Shown piece by piece: positions 49,084-60,933 of a stretch of DNA of 64,000 bases. The first letter of the stretch is position 1, and each line of letters opens with the position of its first letter. Location of the stretch: NCBI GenBank assembly GCA_027382625.1, contig JAJKFJ010020874.1, forward strand, positions 124,001-188,000. Direction: 5' to 3'. The position numbers and the translations under genes are program-made. The stretch comes from Tetmemena sp. SeJ-2015 (lineage: Eukaryota > Ciliophora > Spirotrichea > Sporadotrichida > Oxytrichidae). The notes under the pieces were generated by a model that was given only the letters and a program-made list of their open reading frames with translations, was not told the DNA's origin and did no database searches.

Positions 49084-51690
49084 ATGCAGTCATTTAAGCA
49101 AGCTTACAAGAGCGCCCTCTCCTCAGACAGAGAACTCTCTTCGCCTCCCAACAGCTAGTCAACCAGTAGTATAGAGTAAGTCAAAATCATAACTGAAAAC
49201 TCACTCATGATGACGCAAGATTTCAATTGCTATCTGTGAATTGCAGTTAAGAATTTGGTTCTATCATGTCATCATCATTAGCAATCAATCTGAGGATTTA
49301 TCTCTCTTTGAATGTGATTTCTCATGTTATTTGTAGGCTATTGGAAACAAAGCTGATGTCACCCTCAACAAGAAGTGGGAAGGCTTGGCCGCTAAAGAAC
49401 TCAAGGGAAAAGATGTCAAGCAAACTTTGGTTAGAGAGACTAATGAGCAAATGCTCGTCAAGCCCCTCTACACTGGTGAAGACTGGTAAACTCCCGCAGG
49501 AGAGCAAGCAGTGCCAGGTAAGAATCAAGCATTCCTTTCTCTACTTGCATCATATCGCTGGAGTCAAGATATTTCTGAAAGTCACCAGTACTTAATTCAT
49601 GATATAGGTGTGTTCCCTTTCAAGAGAGGACCATATGCATCCATGTACACCTTCAGACCTTGGACTGTAAGGCAGTACGCAGGTTTCAGTACCGTGGAGG
49701 AGTCTAACGAGTTCTACAAGGCAAATCTTAAGGCTGGACAGCAAGGTCTCTCAGTAGCCTTCGATTTGGCTACTCACAGAGGATACGACTCTGATCACGA
49801 GAGAGTGGTTGGTGATGTAGGTATGGCAGGAGTGGCTATTGACTCAGTAGAGGACATGAAAATTCTCTTCGACTCAATCCCCTTGAAGGATATTTCAGTG
49901 TCTATGACCATGAACGGAGCAGTGCTGCCCATCCTTGCTATGTACGTCGTTGCAGCTCAAGAGCAAGGAGCTACTCTTGACTAGCTCAGTGGAACCATCC
50001 AGAACGATATCTTGAAGGAGTTCATGGTGAGAAATACTTTCATCTACCCTCCTGAGCCTTCCATGAAGATCATCTCAGACATCTTTGGCTACACTTCCAA
50101 GAACATGCCTAAGTTCAACTCTATCTCCATCTCAGGTTATCACATGCAAGAGGCTGGTGCTGACTCCAAGCTCGAGCTCGCCTTCACCATCGCAGATGGT
50201 CTAGAATACATTAGAGCTGCTCAGAAAGCAGGTCTGACTGTTGATGAAGTCGCCCCTCGTTTCTCATTCTTCTTCGCCATTGGAATGAACTTCTATATGG
50301 AAATAGCCAAGCTCAGAGCTGCCAGACTTCTCTGGGCTACTCTTGTCAAGGAAAAGTTCCACCCTAAGAGTGACAAGTCCTGCATGCTCAGAACTCACTG
50401 TCAGACCTCTGGTTGGTCTCTATTCAAAAATTTAAACTTCTGCATTAAAGGATGAATCTTATGATCGCTTTATAATAACTGAGCAGGACCCATACAACAA
50501 CATCGTCAGAACAGCTATTGAGGCTTGCGCTGCAGTTTTCGGAGGCACTCAGTCTCTCCACACTAACTCTTTTGATGAGGCCATCGCCCTTCCTACCAAA
50601 TTCTCTTCCAGAATTGCAAGAAACACCCAACTCATTATTCAGGAAGAAACAGGAATCACTCACGTTGCTGATCCCTGGGCTGGAAGTTACATGATGGAGT
50701 CTCTTACTCAGGAGCTCGCTGCCGAGGCCCTTAAGATTATCAATGAAGTCGAAGAACTTGGAGGTATGACTAAGGCTATAGTTTCAGGCATGCCCAAGCT
50801 CAGAATTGAAGAGTCCGCAGCCAGAAGACAAGCCAAGATTGACTCAGGAGCTGAGACAATCGTGGGAGTTAACAAATACAGACTTGCCAAGGAGGAGACT
50901 AACTTCGAAGTGAGAAAGATCGATAACTCTGTCGTGAGAGTGAAGCAGATTGAGAGAATTAACAAGATCAAGGCCACTAGAGACGAGGCTAAGGTGCAGG
51001 ATCTACTTGGACAGCTCACTGCAAGTGCCAAGAGTGGACAAGGAAACCTCATGGATATGGCTGTTGAGGCTGCCAGACAAAGAGCAACTGTTGGAGAAAT
51101 CTCCAAGGCACTTGAAGATGTGTATGGCAGACACGTACCCCACAACTAGATTGTGAGAGGTGCTTATTCCAAGGAGGCAACTACCAAGGCTGGAGAGAAG
51201 GGCAAGCTTGAGTTTGAGAACGCTCTTAATAAGGTTAAGGAATTCGCCAAGAAGGAAGGACGTAATGAAATATTAATAAGAGTCATATTGAAGTAATCCC
51301 AGAATCCTTGTTGCTAAGATGGGTCAAGATGGTCACGATCGTGGAGCCAAGGTTATTGCCTCAGGTTTCGCTGATCTCGGCTTTGATGTTGACGTTGGTG
51401 GACTTTTCCAGACTCCTGAGGAAGTAGCTCGCCAAGCCATCGATAACGATGTGCACGTAGTTGGAGCAAGCTCTCTAGCTGCTGGCCACAACACCCTGGT
51501 ACCTGCTCTCAAGCAAGCTTTGAAGAAGCAAGGTGGAGACCACATCGTGCTTATTGCTGGCGGTGTGATCCCCAACCAGGACTACGACTTCCTCCTGAAG
51601 AACGGAGCCTCGATCGTGTTCGGCCCAGGCACTAAGGTAACTGACGCAGCCTGCAAGATCGTTGACCTCCTCGAAAGCAGGAAGAAGTGA
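49084..51690 (+). CDS. MMUT: Methylmalonyl-CoA mutase, mitochondrial
   Basis: Adenosylcobalamin-dependent isomerisation of (R)-methylmalonyl-CoA to succinyl-CoA in mitochondrial propionate catabolism. ATG 49084 opens with [18 protein letters not shown], a plausible targeting presequence. The substrate-binding barrel is full length ([60 protein letters not shown]). The C-terminal B12 domain carries the DxHxxG ligand motif in [18 protein letters not shown] and [20 protein letters not shown] is at 51688-51690. In-frame TAG occurs in TLDQLSG and VPHNQIVRG. A clear 90-nt GT-AG intron lies at 49518-49607, a 160-nt interruption near 49175-49334 with AG ends, and two IESs at 50421-50475 and 51262-51292. 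Codon use is GC-richer than in neighbours, as expected of a well-expressed gene. Confidence 0.97.
50421..50475. other. IES, 55 nt, pointer TA
   Basis: TA at 50421-50422 and 50476-50477. Excision restores the invariant [13 protein letters not shown] of methylmalonyl-CoA mutase exactly. No GT-AG alternative keeps this sequence. Confidence 0.95.
51262..51292. other. IES, 31 nt, pointer GTAAT
   Basis: GTAAT at 51262-51266 and 51293-51297. Excision joins KKEGRN to [14 protein letters not shown], the conserved entry to the B12 domain. Confidence 0.96.
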
Positions 51691-51878
51691 GATTCATGCT
51701 TTGAATTTAACTCCTACCACTATTTAACTTTTGTTGCTTTAACATTTAAGGTTAACATTCCACAGAGTTTAATGACTTCTGTGACTATGATGTTTATTCT
51801 AATTGGAGCGAATATTTCTAATTGAGTTGCAAATAATAATTGAGAGTAATATTAAATATTTATATCGCAGTAACAAAC

Positions 51879-52732
51879 ATGGATTTGGACCAGACCACTT
51901 TGCTCTACAGAGTCAGACGCACAGTCCTCCAGATGCTCAACGACAGAGGCTACATCGTGAGTCAGAGCAAGCTCAACCAGACCATCGAGGACTTCAAGGT
52001 TAACTTCAACGGCTCGAGAGACTCCCTCAACCTCCTTGTCTCCAAGCGCCCCCAGGAGGCTGAAGGAGCTGAGCAAGCAAACTCAAATATTCCTTGTACA
52101 TAAATATTTGCATTTAAGATTTAGTTTAGTGAACGAGCAGCAGAAGTTGATTGTGTTCTTCCCGGACACTGAGAAGCTGAACATGGAGCAGCTGAAGAAG
52201 ATCACCCTCAAGATGATTGAGATCAACTGCTTCAACGCCATCGTCATCATCAAGGGCGCCACTCAGATCTCTCGCAGGGTAAAAACTTTACTATCCAAAC
52301 TCATTATTCTTTAACCCTCATTTCGAGGTTGTATTCGATTGAACTTAAATGAATGTTTGCTATAGGAACTGGATGAGATGAAACCTTGTGAGATTGAGTG
52401 CTTCCTTCAGCAAGAGCTACTTGTCAACATCACTGAGCACGAACTTGTCCCCAGACACGAGGTTTCCTCACAGACAAGGCAAAGAACGAACTCCTCCAGA
52501 AGTAGTAAGTTATTAAAATAAGCTCAACAGAGAGATTTTCCTCAGAGAAAGTCTAAGAAACTTAAGTTTAAACTCTTATGTTTATAGTCGTGTGAAAGAC
52601 GCACAGCTGCCTAAGATTCAAGTTGATGACCCTATCGCCCGCTACTACGGAGTCAAGAGAGGCCAAGTCATGAAGATCGTCAGAGCCTCTGAGACTGCTG
52701 GCAGATATGTGACATACAGACTGGCCTACTGA
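51879..52732 (+). CDS. POLR2E: DNA-directed RNA polymerase subunit RPB5 (I, II and III)
   Basis: Shared subunit of nuclear RNA polymerases I-III. ATG 51879 gives [20 protein letters not shown] and [20 protein letters not shown]. The C-terminal core shows [12 protein letters not shown], then [19 protein letters not shown] and [21 protein letters not shown] at 52730-52732. Introns are GT-AG at 52096-52129 (34 nt), 52279-52365 (87 nt) and 52505-52587 (83 nt). Length is close to the usual 205-215 residues. At 52461-52468 two extra bases break the frame between HEV and [13 protein letters not shown]; no pointer repeat is evident, so this is more likely a sequence error than an IES. The N-terminal linker is slightly long. 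Confidence 0.95.
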
Positions 52733-52825
52733 GCTTTAGGAAATAGAATTAATATGAACTAATTAACTTTGACTTAGCTAACTAACTTCACTAAATAATC
52801 TCATACTTATTATTTATAATGCCTT

Positions 52826-55800
52826 TCAATTCATAACCACTGAGAGGTATTTCTTGTTTTTCCTCTTTCTTTGATTCTGCTGCGAAGTGTACTTCTGCAA
52901 TATCGCATCGTAGACTGTTGCTCCATGCTGTCTGTAATCCAAATACTCCTCCAGTTCTTAGTCTATGAATTCTTGCAACACATCTTTCTTGCCCTTCCCT
53001 ACCACAAAGTCTTACTTCAATTGCATATACTCTTTGAATATGTCCCCGAAAGTGCGCTTCTTTTTCGATGGGCAAATATCATCCTCCTCATCTTTTAAGA
53101 AGTTGAAGAAGAAATCCAAATCCTCAAAGCATTTCTAAATCGTACTTTGGTCTTTAGCCAGTTTTTTATTATCGTAGTTAGACTGCTTTATCATAAAAAG
53201 GCAGTCTCGAATAATCTAAATAGCCTTCAATTCCGTGCTCCTGATTTCTTCAGGCTTGTGCTCTAAAATAGTTTGAACCGCTTAGCAATCCTAAAATGCC
53301 TAAGCATCTTGCAGTGGGTCGTGAGATATTAAAGACATACTCTGACTCTTGTTATGCTTAATTGAGCCATCTAAGCTTTAGCGAGGGCTTATTTTTCTTG
53401 ACTAAGAAAGTTGATTCTTTGATTGTAGGTTGGTCTGAGAGTTCTGAGGGCTGACTGACCTGCTTTGTTGAGGACTACTGCTTTAATTTTTCCTCTTACT
53501 GCGGTGACTTTGAATACTAGACTTTAGGTTTCTATGTGATTTGATTGGATAGATTCGTGAATCACTCTAGAAACCTGAGGCTGTTTCGATTTAGCTGAGT
53601 GTCTTCAAGTGAACTTACTTATTCCCTTGACTTTGCAAGAGAGTGAGGAGATTTGGAAGAATGGGTGCAAGGTTGTTGTGTTCGAATGGATAGCGTGATG
53701 TGATTGAATCAGGCATTCCAAAGGTGGGTCTGAAATGGCTCTTTGAATCCTTGATTTGCTTCTTCTTCATCTCACACAAATCCACAATCAACTAGTTTGA
53801 GGCAGATCTTGAATGCCCTCTCGAAGTCATTACACTTCGCTTGAAGCTGCTAGTATTAGTGAGTAAGTTTTTGTTGAGAGATAGCTTCTCTATCAACTCA
53901 TCTGGTTTCTATATTTGAATTGAACTTTAGATTATCTTAGACCTCTGCTTATCATAAAGCCTGGTCTTAAAAAAGTAGTTCTTATTCAACTCAGCCTCTA
54001 ACTTGAGTTGATCTCTACTTTTGGCCTCTTCAAATAAGTCATCATTAGGTTTGCCACCTCCTCTTTCAGTCTTTTAAGCCCTCTCTAATAGCTTAAGTTG
54101 TATATGAGAAAGCTGGAAGTCTCTTTCCTTCTAAGGGATAAGGATTGAAGCTCTTTTGCTCTTGGCATTAGATTCATTCATGGACTGATGCTTCTAGTTA
54201 AATATTCCAAGTGAAGGATTCTTCGATTAAGGAGTAATGAGCATGCTTGCAGGTCTCTTTGACTATTCCAATATGTTTGCGGTGCTTGGTATTGCCTTTT
54301 AATTTGGGACTGCAGTTAGAAACATCTTAGAGGTGTTTTGCTTCTAGGAAACATTAGATAGAAGTAAGCTGCTATTGACAAATTTACAAGGAAATAAATT
54401 TCCAACATTTAATGAGAAATTGAAATAGGTTGAGTTTTTGTGTTTGGGCTTAGGAGTCTAATGGTTGGATGTTTATCTTTGTTCTGGCTTTTCGCTCTCT
54501 GTTAGGTTGGTTATATGGAAACGATTAAGTTAAAATATACTAATTTTCCAGTCTTTAGAGGATCGCTTCTGCTCTGCTGCAGTCCTAGACTAGTCTCTAT
54601 TCATCAGTTTCAATTCGTTCATGTACTTTTCCGAATCAAACCTGCTACCTTGAGTGTCTCTAAATAAAGAAGGGAAGTGAAAATTAATTGTGTCTAATCT
54701 GTTTTGATCTTCATCTTCTAGGCTACTGTCTCCTCTGTAGTGGAGAACTTCAATCTACTCTACTGCTGGTTTGGCCTTTTAACTAGGCACGTGTGCAAAC
54801 TGCTTCATGAAACTTTCGAAGTCTCTCATTTCCTTCTGCACTTGGTTTCTTATCTCTAACTTCATGTCTGTCTTTTTTAGACTCCTCATGGTCTGCACAG
54901 TTTCCAAAGGATTTATTTTGTACTTGGCATAGAACTTGCGCTGCATTCTAGTGTTCGGAGTCAATCCCAAATATATATACTAGAGTAGCTAATAATAGAT
55001 AAATTTATTTAAGCTTATGTAATTTCGATTAAGATTCAAAGGATTATTATATTGAGTGTCGTCTGCATACTCATCAAAATGCTAATCCTTATTCAGGTGC
55101 TTCAAAACAGAAGCTAAATTAAAATATCATGATCTCTAATAGACTATAATGAAGCTGGAAGTTAAGAACTTATATGAGCTTTATCAAGAGCAAGATTGTT
55201 TGGGGGCTAGGCCTGGCTGTTAAAAGACTAGTATAGGAAAAAATTATAACGCTAACCATATAAAAATAAATATGATGTTATCGAAATAGTAAGATTTATT
55301 TTCTGAATCTACTTCTATTTCTTCTATCAATAAATCTGTATGAGGAATCTATGCAGAAGATCTTTGACTTAGTTTGGCTGTTGCCTGCTTTTGTAAATCA
55401 GAGCCCAAGAGTCTTTTATCGAGACTGGTTTGATGCTTAAGAACAGAAGTACTCTCATGGTGACTTTTGTGAATGGTCTAGTGGGAATGAGTATTTGACT
55501 TCTGATGCTGAAGTTACTGCTACTGCTGTTCCTTCTTAATCATTTACTTTTAGTGCTACTCTAATTCGAACATCTCTTACTCATCTAACTCTGAGTCATC
55601 ACTTCGAACTTTCACTATGTTTCTAGAAATTTAATTACACACTTAAGATTAGCTAATCTTTTTGGGTTGATGAGTGAAAACATGTCTGAGAATCTGTTTC
55701 TCTCACTAGCGGGCAAGCTTTCTCGAGGGTCAGCAGCCGCATAAGGATTCAGAACTTTCTTCAGGCCTAAGCTATTTATGATCATAAGTTTCTTGAGATC

Positions 55801-56701
55801 ATTATCTTCATTGCTAACGGCATCTCCTAACTGTGGAGAAACTCTACCTCCCAAGGTCTACTGATGCTGAAGTTGAATATAGGTGTTTGGACTCATTGAA
55901 ACCTGACTTGAGTTATTATTCGGACTAGGGTTGTATTAGGGTTAGTTGCTGTAGATGCCTGATGAGGCGCCTTGTTCCCTTAGCTTGAATCTTTGCTCAC
56001 TATATAATCAGTAAATTGTAAGGAATATTATGCTATATAGATTTTTAAGTTTGATTTCTTACCCGTTTTCAACTCGAATCAAGGGAGTAACCGAAGATTT
56101 TTACGAAGTGCTCTCCAGAGGAGAGTAAGTTATGGGAAGTCCTTGTCGAGAGTTTTAACCCCGTTAGCCCAGCCCAAGTTGCTTTAAATTCTATGTCAAT
56201 GCAAAAGGAGTACAACAAATTAGTATTAAATATCTTACTCTTATATATGAGATTGAGGGATGCTGTGGTTCTCGACTGTTTGCATTCTAAATAAGAAAGG
56301 AGAAACTCCAGGCGAGTTGCCAGATTAGCCTTGCTTCATCTATTGCAAAACGAAAGCTCCTAAGTTTTCACTCTGCATCCTATGAGTCCAATTCATTTCA
56401 TTAGCTGACTATAATTCTGAGGTCCTCCCTTCTTCAATATTATGAGAATTTTTCCTCGGATTTTCCTAGCCCCTCGTTACTCGAATAGCAGAGGGCCTCT
56501 GAATCCAATTTAAAGAGTAGACCTCACATTCTTATTAAGAGTTAGTGTCATCTGTGGCTTTAAACTTGTCCTTTGAGTTATTTGCTAAGACTGAGCCTGT
56601 TGCAAGTTTAGCATCTAGTTTAAATTAGAGCTGCTAGAGGATGTCTTCACCTGCTACTGCTTTGACTACTAGACTTACTGTATTATTGCTTAGTCACTCA
56701 T
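52826..56701 (-). CDS. Large Ser/Gln-rich protein, function unknown
   Basis: ATG at 56701 (MSDQAIIQQVQQSKQQQVKT), TGA at 52826-52828. Segments with good codon character run almost throughout: KNSHNIEEGRTSELQSANEM, SLGLKKVLNPYAAADPRESL, PHTDLLIEEIEVDSENK, GLTPNTRMQRKFYAKYKINP, ELNKNYFFKTRLYDKQRSKI, and a C-terminal RTFGDIFKEYMQLKQDFVV followed by DVLQEFIDQELEEYLDYRQH. Frame changes at AT-rich inserts and homopolymers are numerous and mostly unresolved. The length and composition could also fit two adjacent genes divided near 55,000-55,260. No domain recognised. Confidence 0.5.
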
Positions 56702-56832
56702 AGTTTCGTTTTAAATGTGAGAAGAAGAAAGTGACTGTGTGAGAATTGGAAGACTTCTTAATTTAATTATAAGCTGTAATTTAATCGAGACTCCTTTGCA
56801 AAATAATAATTGAATTATTATAAAGCAGCGCA

Positions 56833-57054
56833 ATGAATACCTCCAACAGTCAGCTTAGAGGACTCCAAACCCTCTAATAAGTATATACCTCATGCGTGAA
56901 TGAGACTCTCACTAAGTTTTTGGCTCAAGCTCCCCAAAACCCTCAGGTGGAAGAGTTTTGCCTGAAGGAGAAGTAAGCATACTACAACTACATGAGAGAA
57001 AACTATAAGACTGAATTTGATAAGCTCCACGCCATCGATCTCAACAGATTCTGA
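56833..57054 (+). CDS. Small protein with two spaced cysteines, function unknown
   Basis: Intact 73-codon frame, ATG 56833 to TGA 57052-57054, with TAA/TAG as Gln. The sequence starts MNTSNSQLRGLQTLQQVYTS and contains CVNETLTKFLAQAPQNPQVEEFC, in two pieces CVNETLTKFL and VEEFCLKEKQAYYNYM, ending LHAIDLNRF. It is helical and soluble, with no signal peptide. Size and paired Cys are reminiscent of small mitochondrial import or assembly proteins, but the spacing does not match CX9C or CX3C. Divergent from the large minus-strand gene, about 130 bases away. Confidence 0.6.
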
Positions 57055-57473
57055 GAAATATTCGCAATCTATGATAAACTTCTATCATAATCTTTCGCAG
57101 ATGCTAATACAGCATAAGAAAATATAAATCAAAACTTCTACTTTCAATAACCTCCCTCATTAGAATTTTAATTTTTAACAAGAATTGTACAAGTTCAAAA
57201 TCTTGAATGATTTCCATGAAATAGAATCCAAAATATTGAAATATTTTAGCCTCATATATTAATTTATCAATAATAACAGTCTCGGATTCAAAGGGTGGGT
57301 GGAGAACTATATTTCAAGATTGCTAAGAGTATTCTTCCATGTAATACTTCCACTTGCAAAATAGTAATTCGCCAGCCATGTTTCCTTATTTAAATAAAGC
57401 AAATCTCTCTATTAAAAGAATATTCAGAGTCATATACTACAAAATTAATCCATTTCATGAAATTAAAATTGAG
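57055..57473. other. AT-rich intergenic stretch
   Basis: About 420 bases between two convergent genes. A short frame around 57,354 exists on the plus strand but has no coding character. Confidence 0.45.
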
Positions 57474-60400
57474 TCAAGAAGTTTATCTCTTATTAATCTT
57501 CGTCATATCAGCAAAAGAAAGCCATCTACTATACTTATCCATTCTGTTGCGTTTTAATTTCCCATCTAACTTTACTCCAACCTTTTATGGAGAGTCTTGA
57601 AGAACAAGAGCTAAATGATGACTCTAGTTTTCCTCTTCTTGATTATTATTAACATGTGTTGACATCCTATTTTAATTGAGCTAAGGAAGTTTTGTTCTAG
57701 GCTACTTTATATCTTTTACTTATTCACCACTTGTTTGGCTATTCATGCCTGATTCTTGAAGTTGTGCCTAGCCGCTGAAAGAATCTGAAGCTGGTATGAT
57801 TCCAGCTATTTCTTTCTTCATGATGGAGAGACGTCTCTAGTCTTCTTTCCTCTGTATCAGGGATAGCGCTTATCTGAAGGGGCTCTACGCTTCTAATCTT
57901 TCTCTCAGGTCCTCTTTCAACTTAGTCAGAGTCTTTGACTGCACTCCTTTCTCCAGTGCCTGAGAAATGAATTTCTGGTGAGTAGTGGCAAACTGACTTA
58001 AGAATTGGTTCTTCGTCATTAACTCTTCAAACTCAGCTAAGAATAAAAGATAAGTTTGGAGGTTGCTGCTGCTGATCTTATTCCTTCTCCTTTGCATGAG
58101 GATAGGAGGAGGATATTTTGTGGAGACTATTGATTAGATCTTGGAATCCTTCAGCCCTGGATCGAGACCTGTTTTGAGTTCTGAAAGCGCTAACTTAACT
58201 TGAAGGCTAACTCTAATTATCTAGTTGACTTTGTAAATAGGCTTTACTCGGTACTGATAAGGATTTTATAGAAGAGAGAGCATGAGATAGAAGGCCTTCA
58301 GGGTTTCCAAAATCGTAATCTTTATCATCTTGCTTTATCTGAATCTCTAGTTAGTTCACAATTGCAGCAACCTCTTCTTAATCTTAGATCTACTATAACA
58401 ATATTAAGTCTTATAATGAGTAAAATTAATCAATTGTAATTCAACTTCCTTTATCGTTTTAGTTCCTCCTCTTCACTATAGAAAAGATCACTGGCTCTCA
58501 AGTTAAGCTCCACACTTTTCTAAGTCTGCGCTTGAGTTCTATTTCTTTTTCTTCTTATCTGTGTCTGTTGCTTCATGGCCTCCTAGCTATAAGCCTAGGA
58601 TATACTCTGGATGCTTTCATCTATGCCAAATTTTAAACTAGAGTTGCTTTGTCTCTTCTAGATAATTGAGGTATCAGCTAGCTAACTTCCATTATTAAGG
58701 TAGTATAAAGAGCTTTGATTCTTGTGCCCTCTCAGATTTTGATTCACACTCATGTCCCTTGAGGTCAAAGAAGCAAAGGGGTTTCTTTGAAGGTTTCTTT
58801 TCAGAGTACTTCTAAAATACGAACTAGTTGGAGTTAGTATGACTATCCTTATTCAAGAGAGAAGTTTCCATTCCATTTTGAGTAAAGAAAACATTGCCTT
58901 GGCTATTCTTTGAGGTCTAATCTCGAGAAAAGGTTTCCACAACTCCCTACTTAAATCATAACAAAAAAAATCTATAGTATCTTAAATGCCTTGAAGAAGT
59001 TCTTGTCTTGACTGTCACCAGGTCTCAAATACTAAGACTTTAAGGTATCAGAGTTTCTCTGAAGCACTTTATTTTTAGTTTAAAGCTGCTCTAAATCTTT
59101 TCGGATAGTCTTAGCTCTGACACGAAATTCACTTAATCAATTACAGGCATCTAGAAAAGATTAATATAAAAATGATAATTTCTATAAGCGACTGGTCTTA
59201 AAACATTTGCTGGTTTATTATTGGCTCGTTTTTTAAAATACTTTCATTATATTCCTTTTGCTCACTATCATTCAAGAGTACTTATGAAATCATCCTTTCC
59301 TAATTAAGAATTATAAAAACTAATTTGTGAAGTTAAGTTGTCCCTCTATGGGCTAGTAAGACCCCATCCTACTTGTTTCGAATAATGAATGTGCTTTTAC
59401 TCTTCCTTGAGAGGGAAATATATGAGACTAGAAATTTCTAGTATTGAGAGCCACATTTGATTACTGTGCCTAGTAGTTTTGAGGACTTAAAACTGAAGCA
59501 TTCATAAGCGCAGTTTCACCAAGCTATATAGATTGATTCTGTCTCCTCTTTGATATTCCTTTCTGGTATTTTGAAAACGCTTCACCAAACTGCTTCTCTT
59601 CCTTTCCAGGTAGCACTAAGTTTTAGTAGCTCTCCTTCACTTTGAGCCTTTCATAACTCATTTAATCTTGTTAGATGTTTGCCAGATGTCTTTATACGTT
59701 ACTCTCTAAGATCCCTTGTTCAATTTAATCCTAGAGAGTAGTTTCACCCTTAGACAAGCCCTCAAGTTTTTCAAGGATGCTTTCTCTTTTCTCTTGAGCT
59801 TTTAATAACTTGCTTCTTGTCAAGTCATTAAGTCTCTATTCGTCTGGGACTTCAAAAAATTACACGGTTGAGTATTTATCACTGATCGAGGCACCCTCCT
59901 TGTACCTTAATGTTGAAGCAACTCCAATAAAGGGTCCTTGAATAAAATTTCTGCTTGACTAACTCTTGCCAGTATCAATTGAACTAAAGCCGTAGTTTTG
60001 AGAGCCCCTTTAATAGTTGGAGGTGCTACCTTAATTCTGAAGGGTCAGCTTGTGAGTTGCGAGATAAGCTCTTTTCTTCAGCATATCTATAGTATAAATA
60101 ATAGATAAAAACAGGTAATCTAAGTTGCGTTCGTATTCATTCATTTAGAGTGGCTTAACGGGGCTTGACTATTCTTAGAAGTAAGCTTGCTGGATATTGG
60201 CAATTTTTTTCTTGGCCTGTGAAATAGTTTGAGTTTGCATGTAGTAGCTATTTCTAGCGAATGCTAAAATATCCTGTTTATTTAGAGTTGACCTCCTCTT
60301 ATGAGACTTCAATAGCTCCTCCACATCTTCAATTTTTTCTCTAGTCGTCTCTATTTTATGTATATCTGGATCTATGCTCGAATTTGCAAGCATTCCATTG

Positions 60401-60933
60401 AAAGTTGTGGAATTCAGATTCACTGGACTGGTCTTTTCAGTTAGCAAATTAGCTTTATAAATTAGAATTAAATTAGGACTTCCTAAGCCTGATCTTGTAA
60501 TGTTGAGTGCATTGATGGTTGATGAGTCAAGCCTTTCAAGAAAACTCTGGGGCTTTGCTCTGGAGCTCAAGAGGTATCCCCTCATTAACTAAGCTGTAAA
60601 AGATTGTGCCTTTTAAATGCAGACTTCTAAATCTGTGGGAAGTTGGATCCATTTTATAAGTTTTCTTGTTTCTATGCCGTAGGATTACTACTGTCATTAT
60701 TATATTTCAAGTTGGTTCTCTGAGTTATGGGGTATAACTGGTGTTTGCACTGCTATAGTGTTAGTGGCTGAATTTTAAACAGTTGGCTAGTCAATTTTGT
60801 GGCTGTTTCTTTTCTTCTCCAAGACTAATAAATGCACATATTTATTTTAAAAGAGCGGTTGGAAAGTGGGTTTGCTGGACGAATTCACCACTGCAACAAC
60901 CTGTGAAGTCTAATTGTGGTCTTTATGAGACAT
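57474..60933 (-). CDS. Large Ser/Gln-rich coiled-coil protein, function unknown
   Basis: ATG at 60933 (MSHKDHNQTSQVVAVVNSSS), TGA at 57474-57476 after KINKRQTS. Segments: SPNLILIYKANLLTEKTSPV, KIEDVEELLKSHKRRSTLNK, then NKQDILAFARNSYYMQTQTI. Near 59,900-59,650 a coiled coil follows (RLNDLTRSKLLKAQEKRESI; LQDQIEQGILESNVQRHLAN). Near 58,090-57,900 another helical block occurs (NLQTYLLFLAEFEELMTKNQ; ALEKGVQSKTLTKLKEDLRE). Several AT-rich interruptions (about 60,080-60,130, 58,950-59,330, 58,390-58,470) are unresolved. No known domain; the tract could hold more than one gene. Confidence 0.5.

Noticed and set aside
50708..51145. 145-residue minus-strand open frame
   Set aside because: Antisense of the methylmalonyl-CoA mutase exon; coding is clearly on the plus strand.
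56930..56945. CCCCAAAACCC, similar to the spirotrich telomere repeat
   Set aside because: A single copy inside an intact coding frame; no tandem repeat and no flanking transposon.
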